From an uncultured bacterium (GTDB taxonomy: Bacteria; Actinomycetota; Coriobacteriia; Coriobacteriales; Coriobacteriaceae), in assembly GCA_905216145.1 (NCBI GenBank), contig CAJMST010000002.1, positions 124,001 to 188,000 on the forward strand: DNA of 64,000 nucleotides. The letters run 5' to 3'. The notes under the pieces were generated by a model that saw only the letters and a program-made list of their open reading frames with translations, did no database searches and was not told the origin of the DNA. How positions within the stretch are numbered: the first letter of the stretch is position 1; each line of letters begins with the position of its first letter. Position numbers and translations under genes: made by a program. Of this stretch, positions 7,799-16,432 are shown one piece after another.

Positions 7799-8590
7799 TT
7801 GGGGGGGGGGGTCCTGGAGGACAGGGCCGTATGTTTGACTTTGGCTGCTAAAGAAGTAACAGAGAGCAATGTGCCCGTGGGGGCGGCGTTGATTGCTCAG
7901 GCCATGGACCGGCGCGAGGGCGCCGGCCGCTACAAGGCCATGCAATCCATCATGGACTGGGACCGCTCGCGCCTGGCCTATAGGGCCGTCAAGCGCACGT
8001 TCGACATCGTGTTTAGCGGTGCCGTGCTCGTCGTCATCGCAATCCCAAGCCTGGTGCTGGCCGCCGCTATCCGCCTGGAGAGCGAGGGCAGCCCCTTCTA
8101 CAGCCAGATCCGCGTGGGCCAGACCCGCCCCGACGGCAGCCTGACCACCTTCCGCATGTGGAAGTTCCGCTCCATGTACAAAGATGCTGACGAGCGCCTC
8201 GCCGAGCTCAAGGACCAGAACGAGATCGCCGGCGCCATGTTCAAGATGAAGGAGGACCCCCGCGTCACCAAGATCGGCAGGTTCATCCGCAAGCACTCCG
8301 TCGACGAGTTCCCGCAGTTCCTGAACGTGTTCCTGGGGCAGATGAGCGTCGTGGGGCCGCGTCCGCCGCTGCCGAATGAGGTTGCGGAGTACACCGAGTA
8401 CGACCTGCAGCGCTTGGCTGTGAAGCCCGGGATTACCGGCTGGTGGCAGGTTACCGAGCGCAACTCGACGGGATTCGACGGCATGGTCCGTCGTGACCTG
8501 GAATACATCGCCAAGCGGGGCGTTTTCTTCGATTTGAAAATAATTCTTCTTACAGTGATTGAGGTTGTCAGCGGAAATGACGCTTTCTAA
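7799..8590 (+). CDS. Initiating undecaprenyl-phosphate sugar transferase (bacterial sugar transferase family)
   Basis: Up to 263 residues. A single N-terminal membrane helix (about 65-90) is followed by the conserved catalytic domain: WKFRSMYKDAD, LNVFLGQMSVVGPRPPLPNEV and KPGITGWWQV. The family loads the first sugar phosphate onto undecaprenyl phosphate at the inner face of the membrane, starting repeat-unit assembly. The start is uncertain. The ATG at 7799 contains the G11 tract and has no clear ribosome-binding site. In-frame alternatives are GTG at 7871 and ATG at 7904. A strong GGAGG (7816-7820) instead precedes an out-of-frame ATG (7831) encoding only MFDFGC before a stop. The 3' end overlaps the next gene by 14 bases. 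Confidence 0.88.
   Translation: MGGGVLEDRAVCLTLAAKEVTESNVPVGAALIAQAMDRREGAGRYKAMQSIMDWDRSRLAYRAVKRTFDIVFSGAVLVVIAIPSLVLAAAIRLESEGSPFYSQIRVGQTRPDGSLTTFRMWKFRSMYKDADERLAELKDQNEIAGAMFKMKEDPRVTKIGRFIRKHSVDEFPQFLNVFLGQMSVVGPRPPLPNEVAEYTEYDLQRLAVKPGITGWWQVTERNSTGFDGMVRRDLEYIAKRGVFFDLKIILLTVIEVVSGNDAF
7801..7811 (+). repeat. G11 homopolymer at the 5' end of the sugar transferase gene
   Basis: Eleven consecutive G residues follow an AT, creating an ATG whose reading frame passes through the tract. Slippage by one or two bases would break the frame from that ATG. A second run, G8 at 7148-7155, lies just before the loaP-like start. Both are candidate slipped-strand phase-variation sites. Confidence 0.7.
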
Positions 8591-9383
8591 AGATACCCAA
8601 GATAAATACGGGGACGCTCGTTTTGACGCTGGCCTTCCAAAGCGAGTCGAGGTACTAGGCACGCCCGTCGACCCGTGGACGATGAAACAAACAGTCGAGG
8701 CGACCGACGCCCTCATCAAGGAGGGACGCTTCGCACACCTGATCGGCGTGAACGCCGACAAGCTGCTGCAGATGCGCGACGATCCCGAGATGGACGCGTG
8801 CGTGCGCCGCTGCGAGATCGTGAACGCGGACGGCGCCTCCATGGTCATGGCCGCCAAGAAGCTGGGCGTGGACCTGCCCGGGCGCGTGGCCGGCATCGAC
8901 CTCATGTGGGAGCTGTGCGGGCTGGCCGAGCGTGAGGGGCACAGAGTCTACCTGCTGGGCGCCAAGGCCGAGGTAGTCGCCAAAACCGCCGAGGTGCTAA
9001 CTGAACGGTATCCCGGCATGAACGTCGCTGGCTACCGTGACGGCTACTTCGGCGACGACGAGTTTGATGCCGTGGTCGCCGAGGTTGAGCAAGCCGAGCC
9101 CGACATCGTGTTCGTGGGCATCACCTCGCCCAAGAAGGAACGCCTGATCGAGCGTTTCCGCGAGCTGGGCGCCAAGGGCGCCTTCGTGGGCGTGGGAGGC
9201 TCGTTCGACGTCGTCTCCGGCAACATCCCGCGCGCCCCGATGTGGATGCAGCGCGCGAACCTGGAGTGGCTCTTCCGCATGATGCAAGAGCCCAAGCGTC
9301 TGGTGAGACGCTACGTGGTCGGCAACACCCGTTTCTACATGCTTCTCCGCAAGGAGTCAAAGAGGAGCAAGGCCAATGTCTAA
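8577..9383 (+). CDS. WecG/TagA/CpsF-family glycosyltransferase
   Basis: 268 residues. The family core is evident: LIGVNADKLLQMRDDPEM, CEIVNADGASMVMAAKKLG, the GAKAEVV...YPGMNVAGYRDGYF segment, and IVFVGITSPKKE with a following GVGGSFDVVSGNIPRAP. TagA-type enzymes (GT26) transfer N-acetylmannosamine, or an N-acetylmannosaminuronic acid in WecG, to a lipid-linked sugar. The adjacent WecB supplies UDP-ManNAc, which makes a TagA-like ManNAc transferase the most likely role, as in teichoic-acid linkage-unit synthesis. The start MTLSKDTQDKY at 8577 overlaps the preceding gene; an in-frame ATG at 8559 is possible. The stop overlaps the start of wecB. Confidence 0.88.
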   Translation: MTLSKDTQDKYGDARFDAGLPKRVEVLGTPVDPWTMKQTVEATDALIKEGRFAHLIGVNADKLLQMRDDPEMDACVRRCEIVNADGASMVMAAKKLGVDLPGRVAGIDLMWELCGLAEREGHRVYLLGAKAEVVAKTAEVLTERYPGMNVAGYRDGYFGDDEFDAVVAEVEQAEPDIVFVGITSPKKERLIERFRELGAKGAFVGVGGSFDVVSGNIPRAPMWMQRANLEWLFRMMQEPKRLVRRYVVGNTRFYMLLRKESKRSKANV

Positions 9384-10485
9384 GAAGAAAGTAATGCTCG
9401 TCTTCGGCACACGCCCGGAGGCAATCAAGATGTGCCCGCTCGTCAACGAGCTGAAGGCACGTACTGATGAGTTCGAGACCGTCGTCACCGTGACCGGCCA
9501 GCACCGCGAGATGCTCGACCAGGTCCTTCGTGTCTTTAACGTGGCGCCCGACCACGACCTGGCGATCATGAAGCCGGGCCAGACGCTGTTCGACGTGACG
9601 TGCGACGTGCTGCTCAAGCTCAGGGCGGTCCTCGAGGACGAGAGACCCGACGTGGTCCTGGTCCACGGCGACACCACGACCAGCTTTGCCGCGGCGCTCG
9701 CATGCTTCTATCTGCAGATCCCCGTGGGGCATGTGGAGGCCGGCCTGCGCACGCACGACATCTACAGCCCCTGGCCGGAGGAGTTCAACCGCCAGGCCGT
9801 CGACATCGTGAGCGAGTACTACTTCGCCCCCACGGAGGCCAGCAGGCAGAACCTGCTGGACGAGGGCAAGCCCGAGTCTAAGATCTGGGTCACCGGCAAC
9901 ACCGGCATCGACGCCCTGCGCACCACCGTGCGCGAGGGCTATATCCATCACGAGCTCGATTGGGCCGAGGGGTCCCGCCTCATCCTCATCACGGCGCACC
10001 GCCGCGAGAACCTGGGCGAGCCCATGCACCGCATGTTCCGCGCCATCCGCCGCGTGATGGAGGAGCACCCCGACACCAAGGCGCTCTACCCCATCCACAT
10101 GAACCCGCTCGTCCGCAAGGCGGCGCACGAGGAGCTGGACGGCTTCGATCGACTGCACATCATCGACCCGCTCGAGGTTCTCGACTTCCACAATTTCATG
10201 GCGGCGAGCTACCTCATCCTCACCGACTCGGGCGGCATCCAGGAGGAGGCCCCGAGCCTAGGCAAACCGGTGCTCGTCATGCGCGACACCACCGAGCGCC
10301 CCGAGGGCGTGGAAGCCGGCACGCTGAAGCTCGTCGGCACCGAGGAGGATGTCATCTACCGCGAGTTCAGCCGCCTGCTCTCCGACGAGGCCGAATACGA
10401 GGCCATGAGCTACGCCTCCAACCCCTACGGCGACGGGCATGCAAGCGAGCGGATCGCCGAGGTGCTGGCAGGTCGGTCGCGATGA
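9376..10485 (+). CDS. wecB: UDP-N-acetylglucosamine 2-epimerase (non-hydrolysing)
   Basis: 369 residues, full length for the family. The N-terminus KVMLVFGTRPEAIKMCPLV, the middle VVLVHGDTTTSFAAALACF plus GHVEAGLRTHD, and the nucleotide-site LTDSGGIQEEAPSLGKPVLV are diagnostic. It interconverts UDP-GlcNAc and UDP-ManNAc in the cytoplasm and so feeds the TagA-like transferase encoded just upstream. GAGGAG precedes the ATG. Its TGA overlaps the next ATG, consistent with translational coupling in the glycopolymer operon. Confidence 0.95.
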   Translation: MSKKKVMLVFGTRPEAIKMCPLVNELKARTDEFETVVTVTGQHREMLDQVLRVFNVAPDHDLAIMKPGQTLFDVTCDVLLKLRAVLEDERPDVVLVHGDTTTSFAAALACFYLQIPVGHVEAGLRTHDIYSPWPEEFNRQAVDIVSEYYFAPTEASRQNLLDEGKPESKIWVTGNTGIDALRTTVREGYIHHELDWAEGSRLILITAHRRENLGEPMHRMFRAIRRVMEEHPDTKALYPIHMNPLVRKAAHEELDGFDRLHIIDPLEVLDFHNFMAASYLILTDSGGIQEEAPSLGKPVLVMRDTTERPEGVEAGTLKLVGTEEDVIYREFSRLLSDEAEYEAMSYASNPYGDGHASERIAEVLAGRSR

Positions 10486-11591
10486 TTCGGGTCCTGCACA
10501 TCATCCAACAACTTGGACCCGGCAGGGGCGGGGTGAGGACCTTCGTCTCCACGATGCTCGATTGCCCGTCGCCCGATATCGAGCAGAGCGTGCTGTCGGT
10601 GGGGCGGGTCGAAGGGGACAGGTTCGGAGAGCGATTCTTCGGTCCTTTAATCGATAGCTACAGCCCGCTGCTGGTTGGCACTCTGGGTGCGAAGCGACTC
10701 GGCGCTTTTCTAACGAAGCACCGTTTCGACATCGTTCAGATTCACACGAACAACGCGCTCGGCTTCGTCTTCGCCTCTGAGGCAGAAAAGGCCGGAGTGC
10801 CGTCGCGCATCGTACACTGTCACAACAGCGCGCTTGGCAGCACCTCGCGTTTGAAGAATATGGTCAACGTGACAATGATAGATAGGCTCCTTCCGGCGGC
10901 GAGTGAGTGTTGGGCTTGCAGCGAGGTCGCAGGTGAATATCTCTTTCAGGGCGCTGACTATGACTTGGTGCACAACGGGGTCGATACTGACAGATTCCGA
11001 TTCTCATCCTTTGACCGGGCCGCTGTAAGGCATCAGCTTGGGATTTCATGTGATTCCACCGTCATAGGGTTTGTGGGAGCGGGTATTCCTGCGAAAAATA
11101 CCCTGCGCGCCGTCGATATCTTCAGTCAGCTGCGGTCCAGGGAGGCAGATGCCCGCCTTCTGCTCTTCGGTCAAGCTGAGGAGCTTCCCCAGGCCAAGGA
11201 GAGGGCGGCTAAATTGGGACTGGGCGAATCAGCGGTTTTCATCGGTACCGTTGACGATATCTGGAGGTACTACAGCGCCATGGATGCGTTGCTCGCCCCC
11301 TCTTTCCACGAGGGTCTCCCGATTGCCTTCATTGAGGCCCAGGCAAATGGACTGCCAATCCTAAGCTCTGACGCAGTTACCCAAGAGGCTGATCTGACGG
11401 GCCTTCTTCAACGCGAAGGGCTTTCGCTTCCCGACGAGGAATGGGCTGATCTGCTGGCAACCTGCGCCGGCAAAAGGGAGGTTGCTGCCAAGGCGGACTA
11501 TGTCCCGTTTCTCGATAAAGCGGGTTACACCACGCGATCTCTCTATGAGCAGCTTTCCGATCGCTATAGAAATATGACTAAAGGGGCGTAA
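10482..11591 (+). CDS. GT4-type glycosyltransferase
   Basis: 369 residues. A GT-B fold is indicated by the N-terminal IIQQLGPGRGGVRTFV (glycine-rich acceptor loop), a central HNGVDTDRF, IGFVGAGIPAKNTLRAVDIF, and the C-terminal nucleotide-binding LAPSFHEGLPIAFIEAQANGLP with the E-x7-E type spacing. It adds a sugar to the lipid-linked repeat unit; donor and linkage cannot be read from sequence. The ATG overlaps the wecB stop codon (ATGA). The last part of the gene marks the shift from GC-rich to more AT-rich codon use within the locus. Confidence 0.85.
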   Translation: MIRVLHIIQQLGPGRGGVRTFVSTMLDCPSPDIEQSVLSVGRVEGDRFGERFFGPLIDSYSPLLVGTLGAKRLGAFLTKHRFDIVQIHTNNALGFVFASEAEKAGVPSRIVHCHNSALGSTSRLKNMVNVTMIDRLLPAASECWACSEVAGEYLFQGADYDLVHNGVDTDRFRFSSFDRAAVRHQLGISCDSTVIGFVGAGIPAKNTLRAVDIFSQLRSREADARLLLFGQAEELPQAKERAAKLGLGESAVFIGTVDDIWRYYSAMDALLAPSFHEGLPIAFIEAQANGLPILSSDAVTQEADLTGLLQREGLSLPDEEWADLLATCAGKREVAAKADYVPFLDKAGYTTRSLYEQLSDRYRNMTKGA

Positions 11592-11592
11592 T

Positions 11593-12468
11593 ATGCCGAC
11601 CAAATATTTATCCATGCAAGTGGTGAAAGAAGCCGAGCTGCGCCTCCTTCGCATTTTTGATTCCTATTGCCGCGAGAACAAATTACGGTACTCATTGAGT
11701 GCCGGCACTTTACTTGGCGCGGTTAGACATAAAGGGTTCATTCCCTGGGATGACGACATTGATGTCGTTATGCCTGTCGAAGACTACAGGAGATTTCTAG
11801 CTGAATTCTCCTCCCACGTTGGAGCAGAACATTCTCATATTGGGCTTGCTAGTCAGCTCAACTTTAAAGGTTCCGCTGCAATTCCTTTTGAAAAACTGGT
11901 AGATACGAGTATTGAGGTAAAGTCAGCGTACATTGCAGAGGGCATACGTGAATATGTCTGGATTGATATTTTCCCGATCGTATCGTTTGACAGCGAGACA
12001 GATGCCAACAGGGCTTGGGATTCCGCGGTTCGATATAAGCACCTGTTTCAAGCATCAAGATGGAGTTCGGGCCAGCCAGGGGTTGCTGGATGGATCAAGA
12101 CCGTTCTCGGCGCGATTGCCAGACGCACCTCCCTTCAACAGTGGGCTCTCGGTAAGCTCAAGGCGTTAACGGATAACGGATCCTTTTCCACCAGTGGTTT
12201 CGCTGCTGATTTATCGTGGGCAGTCAGCAGCTCGCTTGAGATTTTTCCCGCGAGCCTTTTCAACGATCTTGTCGAGTATGAGTTCGAAGGCGAGCGATTC
12301 TTTGGCTTCAAGGATTCCGACTGCTATCTCTCTTTAATGTATGGGGACTATATGACGCTCCCGCCTGTCGATAAGCGCATCACACATGGGTTGAAAGCCT
12401 GGCGTGTCAATCCTTCCAATGATTGTGGTCGTTCATGTGGCGGCAACACAAATAAACAGGATTGTTAG
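11593..12468 (+). CDS. LicD-family phosphotransferase (candidate phosphocholine transferase)
   Basis: 291 residues. The LicD signature is clear: YSLSAGTLLGAVRHKGFIPWDDDIDVVMP around residues 35-63, with the DDDID acidic cluster of the nucleotidyltransferase fold. LicD proteins move phosphocholine (or, in some relatives, polyol phosphates) from a CDP-linked donor to surface sugars. A LicB-like permease and a LicC-LicA fusion lie about 8 kb away on the opposite strand, which favours phosphocholine as the substrate. The nearby CDP-polyol genes leave a ribitol- or glycerol-phosphate transfer possible. The gene starts one base after the previous stop and has a lower GC content than its upstream neighbours. 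Confidence 0.87.
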   Translation: MPTKYLSMQVVKEAELRLLRIFDSYCRENKLRYSLSAGTLLGAVRHKGFIPWDDDIDVVMPVEDYRRFLAEFSSHVGAEHSHIGLASQLNFKGSAAIPFEKLVDTSIEVKSAYIAEGIREYVWIDIFPIVSFDSETDANRAWDSAVRYKHLFQASRWSSGQPGVAGWIKTVLGAIARRTSLQQWALGKLKALTDNGSFSTSGFAADLSWAVSSSLEIFPASLFNDLVEYEFEGERFFGFKDSDCYLSLMYGDYMTLPPVDKRITHGLKAWRVNPSNDCGRSCGGNTNKQDC

Positions 12469-12577
12469 GGCTCTTGAATGGGATGTTTTCGTCCTACGGG
12501 TTGCTTCGGAACGCGCTGCGTGTGGTGAGCGCGTTCGGTTGATTTAGAAATACAAGAATCGCGAGAAACAGGATTCG

Positions 12578-13294
12578 ATGATTCCTAAAGTAATTCATTA
12601 TTGCTGGTTCGGAGGCAAGCCGCTTCCGCATACGGCCTGTAAATGCCTTGAATCGTGGAAGAAGGTTTGTCCCGACTTTGAAGTCCAGCGTTGGGATGAG
12701 TCTAATTTCGACGTTCATCAGCATCCCTTTGTTGCTTCTGCGTACGATGCGGGGGCTTGGGCTTTTGTCTCTGACTGGGCAAGGCTCAAGGTTCTTTATG
12801 ACAACGGTGGTATATATCTCGATACTGACGTTCAGCTTCTAAAGCCTCTAAATGGTCTATTGGATAGCCAGTGCTATATAGGGGTTCAACAGTGTGGGCA
12901 TTTGTGTACCACTGGACTCGGCTTTGGCTGCGCCAAGGCGAACTCAGTGGTACATGAGATGCTTGCGCAATACGATGAGCTTATTTTTGACTGGGAACAT
13001 TCTAAGGATTTAGCCTGTCCTTATTTGAATGATCGTGTAGTACGCTCCCACGGCTACGCAGGGGACGGGCTGGGAGATATTGAGCGTTTTGACGGATTGA
13101 CTGTTTATCCTTCACGCTATTTCGATCCTATTGCTCCTGGCGATTCGCTGAATCTCATGTGTGAAGAGACTTTATCCATTTCTCTGTATGCCAATTCATG
13201 GGGAAGTCGCTGGGATAAGACCCGACGCTTTCTGATTAGTTCATTCGGAGTTGAACGGATAGAGAAAATTAAGAGGACTCTTCATAATGGTTGA
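12578..13294 (+). CDS. GT32-type (OCH1-like, DXD) glycosyltransferase
   Basis: 238 residues. IPKVIHYCWFGGKPLP at the N-terminus and SDWARLKVLYDNGGIYLDTDVQLLKP near residues 65-90 are the signature of capsular GT32 enzymes; DTD is the metal-binding DXD. Its 3' end overlaps the polymerase gene by 8 bases. The 109-base gap before it holds a hairpin (about 12510-12537, stem GAACGCGCT/AGCGCGTTC) without a U-tract. The donor sugar is unknown. Confidence 0.85.
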   Translation: MIPKVIHYCWFGGKPLPHTACKCLESWKKVCPDFEVQRWDESNFDVHQHPFVASAYDAGAWAFVSDWARLKVLYDNGGIYLDTDVQLLKPLNGLLDSQCYIGVQQCGHLCTTGLGFGCAKANSVVHEMLAQYDELIFDWEHSKDLACPYLNDRVVRSHGYAGDGLGDIERFDGLTVYPSRYFDPIAPGDSLNLMCEETLSISLYANSWGSRWDKTRRFLISSFGVERIEKIKRTLHNG

Positions 13295-14450
13295 TTATTC
13301 TACAGTGCCTCGACGGACATCAATAGCAAATAAGAGCATTGCAAGCTTGATACGTTATTTTGTGCTGATTCCGCTTCTCCTACCGCAGGGCTTGGGTTCT
13401 ATTATTCCTGGATATAAGACCGTTACGACGGTGTGGGCAATGCTGGCGTTATATTTTGTTTTGCTCGATATAACATTTCGCGTGTGCCATGGAGAGCTAT
13501 CTTTAAACATTCCCGCTGGTATAGTAATTTATTTTTTAATGGCTATTTCCGTGACGGTATTATCCAGCAAAGGAGTTGCAAGCGGTTTACAAGAACTTCT
13601 TTTCTTTCCCGCTATTTCAGTTTATTTGCTCAGTTTATCCGAAGACGAGTTACGAGAATATGCCGTTGCCTGCGCACGTGTTCTCATGGTCCTATTTCTA
13701 TTGCAGCTGCTGGTTCCCTCATCGCTGTTTGCGAGCCGTATGCATATGACGATGCTTGGCCATGTGCAGGTTTTTAGTCAGTACGGGCTACTTTCTATAA
13801 CCCTAGCCTTCTATCTCTATCTAAAAAAATGGGTTACCCCTTCGTTTGCATTTCTGCTTCTTGGCCTTTCTGTTGTATGTATGGTGACCGCTGACGCAGA
13901 TTCTGCACACTATGCTTTGTTCGTATTTGCCGCAGTTCTCCTTCTGCTCAAAATATGCCCTATTCTGCTTAAGCTGGATTTTCGTATCGTTGTTATTTTA
14001 TTTATTGCTTTTAGCATGTTGGTCGTAATGCTAACAATTCGCCGACAGAGTCCGCTCATGGGGACAGATCTTGACTGGACCTTCAGCGGCCGATTGTTTG
14101 TTTGGGATTCTGCAGATGCTTTATTTCGTCAGTCGCCCCTATTTGGTTATGGCGTTGAGAACTCGGTTATTACGACTTTTTGGAGCGCCGGTATGAGCTA
14201 TGCGCACAATCAGGTGATGCAATGCTTAATCGATGGCGGTATTGTCCTTCTGCTTGCTATGGTCTGGATGCTTTGTTCCATTGCGGGACAGGTGAACATG
14301 ATTTTGGATGTGAGCTTTCGAAAGGTGGCGATATCCGCTTTGTGCGCACTTCTTTTCGTGACGGTATTCGATAGCTTTACGCCCTATAGCTACGTTTTTA
14401 TTATGTTGGCCTTCATCACGCGTGAGGGAATGCTTTCGAGAAAAGGTTGA
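13287..14450 (+). CDS. Wzy-like polysaccharide polymerase (O-antigen ligase/polymerase family)
   Basis: 387 residues and very hydrophobic, with about ten predicted membrane helices. A larger loop sits in the C-terminal half around GTDLDWTFSGRLFVWDSADALF...PLFGYGVENS, a pattern typical of the Wzy/RfaL families (arginine-containing extracytoplasmic loop, GYG). It would polymerise lipid-linked repeat units on the outer face of the membrane. These proteins diverge strongly, so the assignment rests on topology, this loop and position between glycosyltransferases and a flippase. Confidence 0.8.
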   Translation: MVDYSTVPRRTSIANKSIASLIRYFVLIPLLLPQGLGSIIPGYKTVTTVWAMLALYFVLLDITFRVCHGELSLNIPAGIVIYFLMAISVTVLSSKGVASGLQELLFFPAISVYLLSLSEDELREYAVACARVLMVLFLLQLLVPSSLFASRMHMTMLGHVQVFSQYGLLSITLAFYLYLKKWVTPSFAFLLLGLSVVCMVTADADSAHYALFVFAAVLLLLKICPILLKLDFRIVVILFIAFSMLVVMLTIRRQSPLMGTDLDWTFSGRLFVWDSADALFRQSPLFGYGVENSVITTFWSAGMSYAHNQVMQCLIDGGIVLLLAMVWMLCSIAGQVNMILDVSFRKVAISALCALLFVTVFDSFTPYSYVFIMLAFITREGMLSRKG

Positions 14451-14452
14451 AA

Positions 14453-14956
14453 ATGAAATTTAGCGCATTAAAGCAAAAGCTGGCACGATTTTATTACACC
14501 AAAAAAATTAAGCATACTGCTGCCGTCTGCGAGGGACGTGTTTATGTTGGTGGCAAGTCTTACGTTACGCATAAGACATATCTTTCGGACAACGTATGCT
14601 TCAATGGCATGGCGATGTCGGGTAATGGCAGGATAACAGTTGGTGCTAACTTCCATTCTGGACCTGGATGTCAAATTATTACCTCCTTTCATGATTATGA
14701 TCACGATGATGCAATTCCCTACGGCAACCGAATGATCGACAAAGACGTGACAATTGGCGAAAACGTTTGGCTTGGCAATAACGTCATTATTTTAGGCGGG
14801 GTCATTATCGGAGAGGGCGCTGTTATCCAAGCGGGCAGTGTTGTCTGTAGAAATATCCCCGCATATTCGATTGCCGGTGGGCATCCTGCCGTTCCGTTTA
14901 AGCAGAGAAACGTTGAGCATTATGAAGAGCTCAAGCGGCTTGGCCGATTCCATTGA
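14453..14956 (+). CDS. Left-handed beta-helix acyltransferase (hexapeptide family)
   Basis: 167 residues. The C-terminal half carries hexapeptide repeats (VTIGENVWLGNNVIILGGVIIGEGAVIQAGSVV) and the GGHPAVPFKQR ending found in WbbJ/LacA-type O-acetyltransferases. The HDYDHDD segment carries candidate catalytic histidines. It probably O-acetylates a sugar of the surface polymer. The ATG at 14453 is preferred because AAAGG lies 6 bases upstream; a TTG at 14447 is in frame. Confidence 0.87.
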   Translation: MKFSALKQKLARFYYTKKIKHTAAVCEGRVYVGGKSYVTHKTYLSDNVCFNGMAMSGNGRITVGANFHSGPGCQIITSFHDYDHDDAIPYGNRMIDKDVTIGENVWLGNNVIILGGVIIGEGAVIQAGSVVCRNIPAYSIAGGHPAVPFKQRNVEHYEELKRLGRFH

Positions 14957-14995
14957 TGCTGAGTTATAAAGCGTTGAGTAATACTGGAGCTTCAA

Positions 14996-16423
14996 TTGAA
15001 TTTCCTTTCTAAATACAGAACGATGTCCGCACCTGCCAAGGCTGCAGTTTGGTTCATTGTGTGTAATGTTCTGAATAAGGGTCTGTCGCTTTTGGCGACG
15101 CCCATTCTTACGAGAATAATGTCGACGGACCAATACGGAACATTCAGTGTTTTCCAGTCGTGGGTTTCCATCATGACGATATTCTGCACGTTGAACCTTT
15201 TCGGAGGTGCGTTCAATCGAGGCAGGCTAGATTTTAAGGCTAATGAGAAGCAATTCGAATCTTCGCTTTTAGCACTTTCTTCCGTGCTGACCCTCATCTT
15301 TTTCATAATCTTCTGCGTGGCTCCGGAATTTTGGTCTGAAATGATGGGACTCACGCCGTTCTTGGTGTTCTTGCTCTTTGTAGAAATTGCGCTGAATACT
15401 GCTTCTAGTTTTTGGAGCGCGAGACAGCGATTCGAATACCGCTACCGTGCGCTGGTTGCTGTTACCCTGGGGAGCAATATTTTTAGTTTGGGAGCTGGTA
15501 TCCTTGCCATCTTATGCACCGATGCCAAGGTTGAAGCACGCGTGATAATGGATGTTGTGGCTAAGGGTTTACCGGGCGCCATTCTTATGGTTCTTATCTT
15601 TGCGAGAGGCAAGTGCTTCTTTAACAAAAAATACTGGAAGTATGGCCTGAGCTTTACTCTTCCACTGTTGCCTCATTTTCTTTCGCACTATGTGTTGAAC
15701 CAATCAGACAGGCTGATGATCAGCCAGATGGTGAACAACAGTGCCGCGGCACTTTACAGCGTATCGTACTCTATCGCCATGGCTATGGTTATCGTCGTTA
15801 CAGCAATAAACGACTCTTACTGTCCGTACACCTTCCAGGAGCTCGATGAAAGCAGGGTCGATGGTGTTAGGAAGAGCGGATACTTAATAATGGCGCTTGT
15901 CGCTGCTCTCACTGTGATGGTGATGGCTTTTGCGCCGGAGATTCTTGCCGTATTTGCGGGACCAGAGTATTCGGACGCTGTCGATGTCATACCGCCGTTG
16001 TCAGCGTCGGTGTTTTTCATATTCTTTTACTCAATGATGAGCAATTTAGAATACTTCTACAAGAAAACGTCGCTGATCGCTGCGGCATCCGTTGGTGCTG
16101 CCGTTCTGAACATTTCACTTAACTTGGCGTTTATCCCTCTGTTCGGCTATAAAGCCGCAGCATGGACGACTCTTGCTTCGTATATGGCACTTGCTTTCAT
16201 GCATTGGGCGTTTAGCGCTCGCATTTGCCGCGTAGAGTTGGGCCGTCAGGTCTATTCAGGTAAGTATCTGATGCTTTCTGTTGCCCTGGTCCTCGCTATG
16301 ACGCTCGGGATGGACACTGTTTACGACATAGTCGTTGTTCGATATGCCGTGCTCGTTGTGCTTGCTTTCTGTCTCTTTGTCAAGCGTGGCGAGATTCTTA
16401 CCGTCGTTCGCAGGAAAGGCTAG
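14996..16423 (+). CDS. Wzx-type lipid-linked oligosaccharide flippase (MATE/MOP superfamily)
   Basis: 475 residues with about 12-14 hydrophobic helices. The N-terminus (AAVWFIVCNVLNKGLSLLATPILTRIMS) is the typical polysaccharide-biosynthesis-family start, and YVLNQSDRLMISQM is a conserved loop. It would move the undecaprenyl-linked repeat unit across the membrane to the Wzy-like polymerase. Translation starts at a TTG with TGGAGC 6-7 bases upstream. In pneumococcus the related TacF flippase is selective for choline-containing repeats; whether this one is selective is not visible. Confidence 0.88.
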   Translation: MNFLSKYRTMSAPAKAAVWFIVCNVLNKGLSLLATPILTRIMSTDQYGTFSVFQSWVSIMTIFCTLNLFGGAFNRGRLDFKANEKQFESSLLALSSVLTLIFFIIFCVAPEFWSEMMGLTPFLVFLLFVEIALNTASSFWSARQRFEYRYRALVAVTLGSNIFSLGAGILAILCTDAKVEARVIMDVVAKGLPGAILMVLIFARGKCFFNKKYWKYGLSFTLPLLPHFLSHYVLNQSDRLMISQMVNNSAAALYSVSYSIAMAMVIVVTAINDSYCPYTFQELDESRVDGVRKSGYLIMALVAALTVMVMAFAPEILAVFAGPEYSDAVDVIPPLSASVFFIFFYSMMSNLEYFYKKTSLIAAASVGAAVLNISLNLAFIPLFGYKAAAWTTLASYMALAFMHWAFSARICRVELGRQVYSGKYLMLSVALVLAMTLGMDTVYDIVVVRYAVLVVLAFCLFVKRGEILTVVRRKG

Positions 16424-16432
16424 GTTAGGCCA

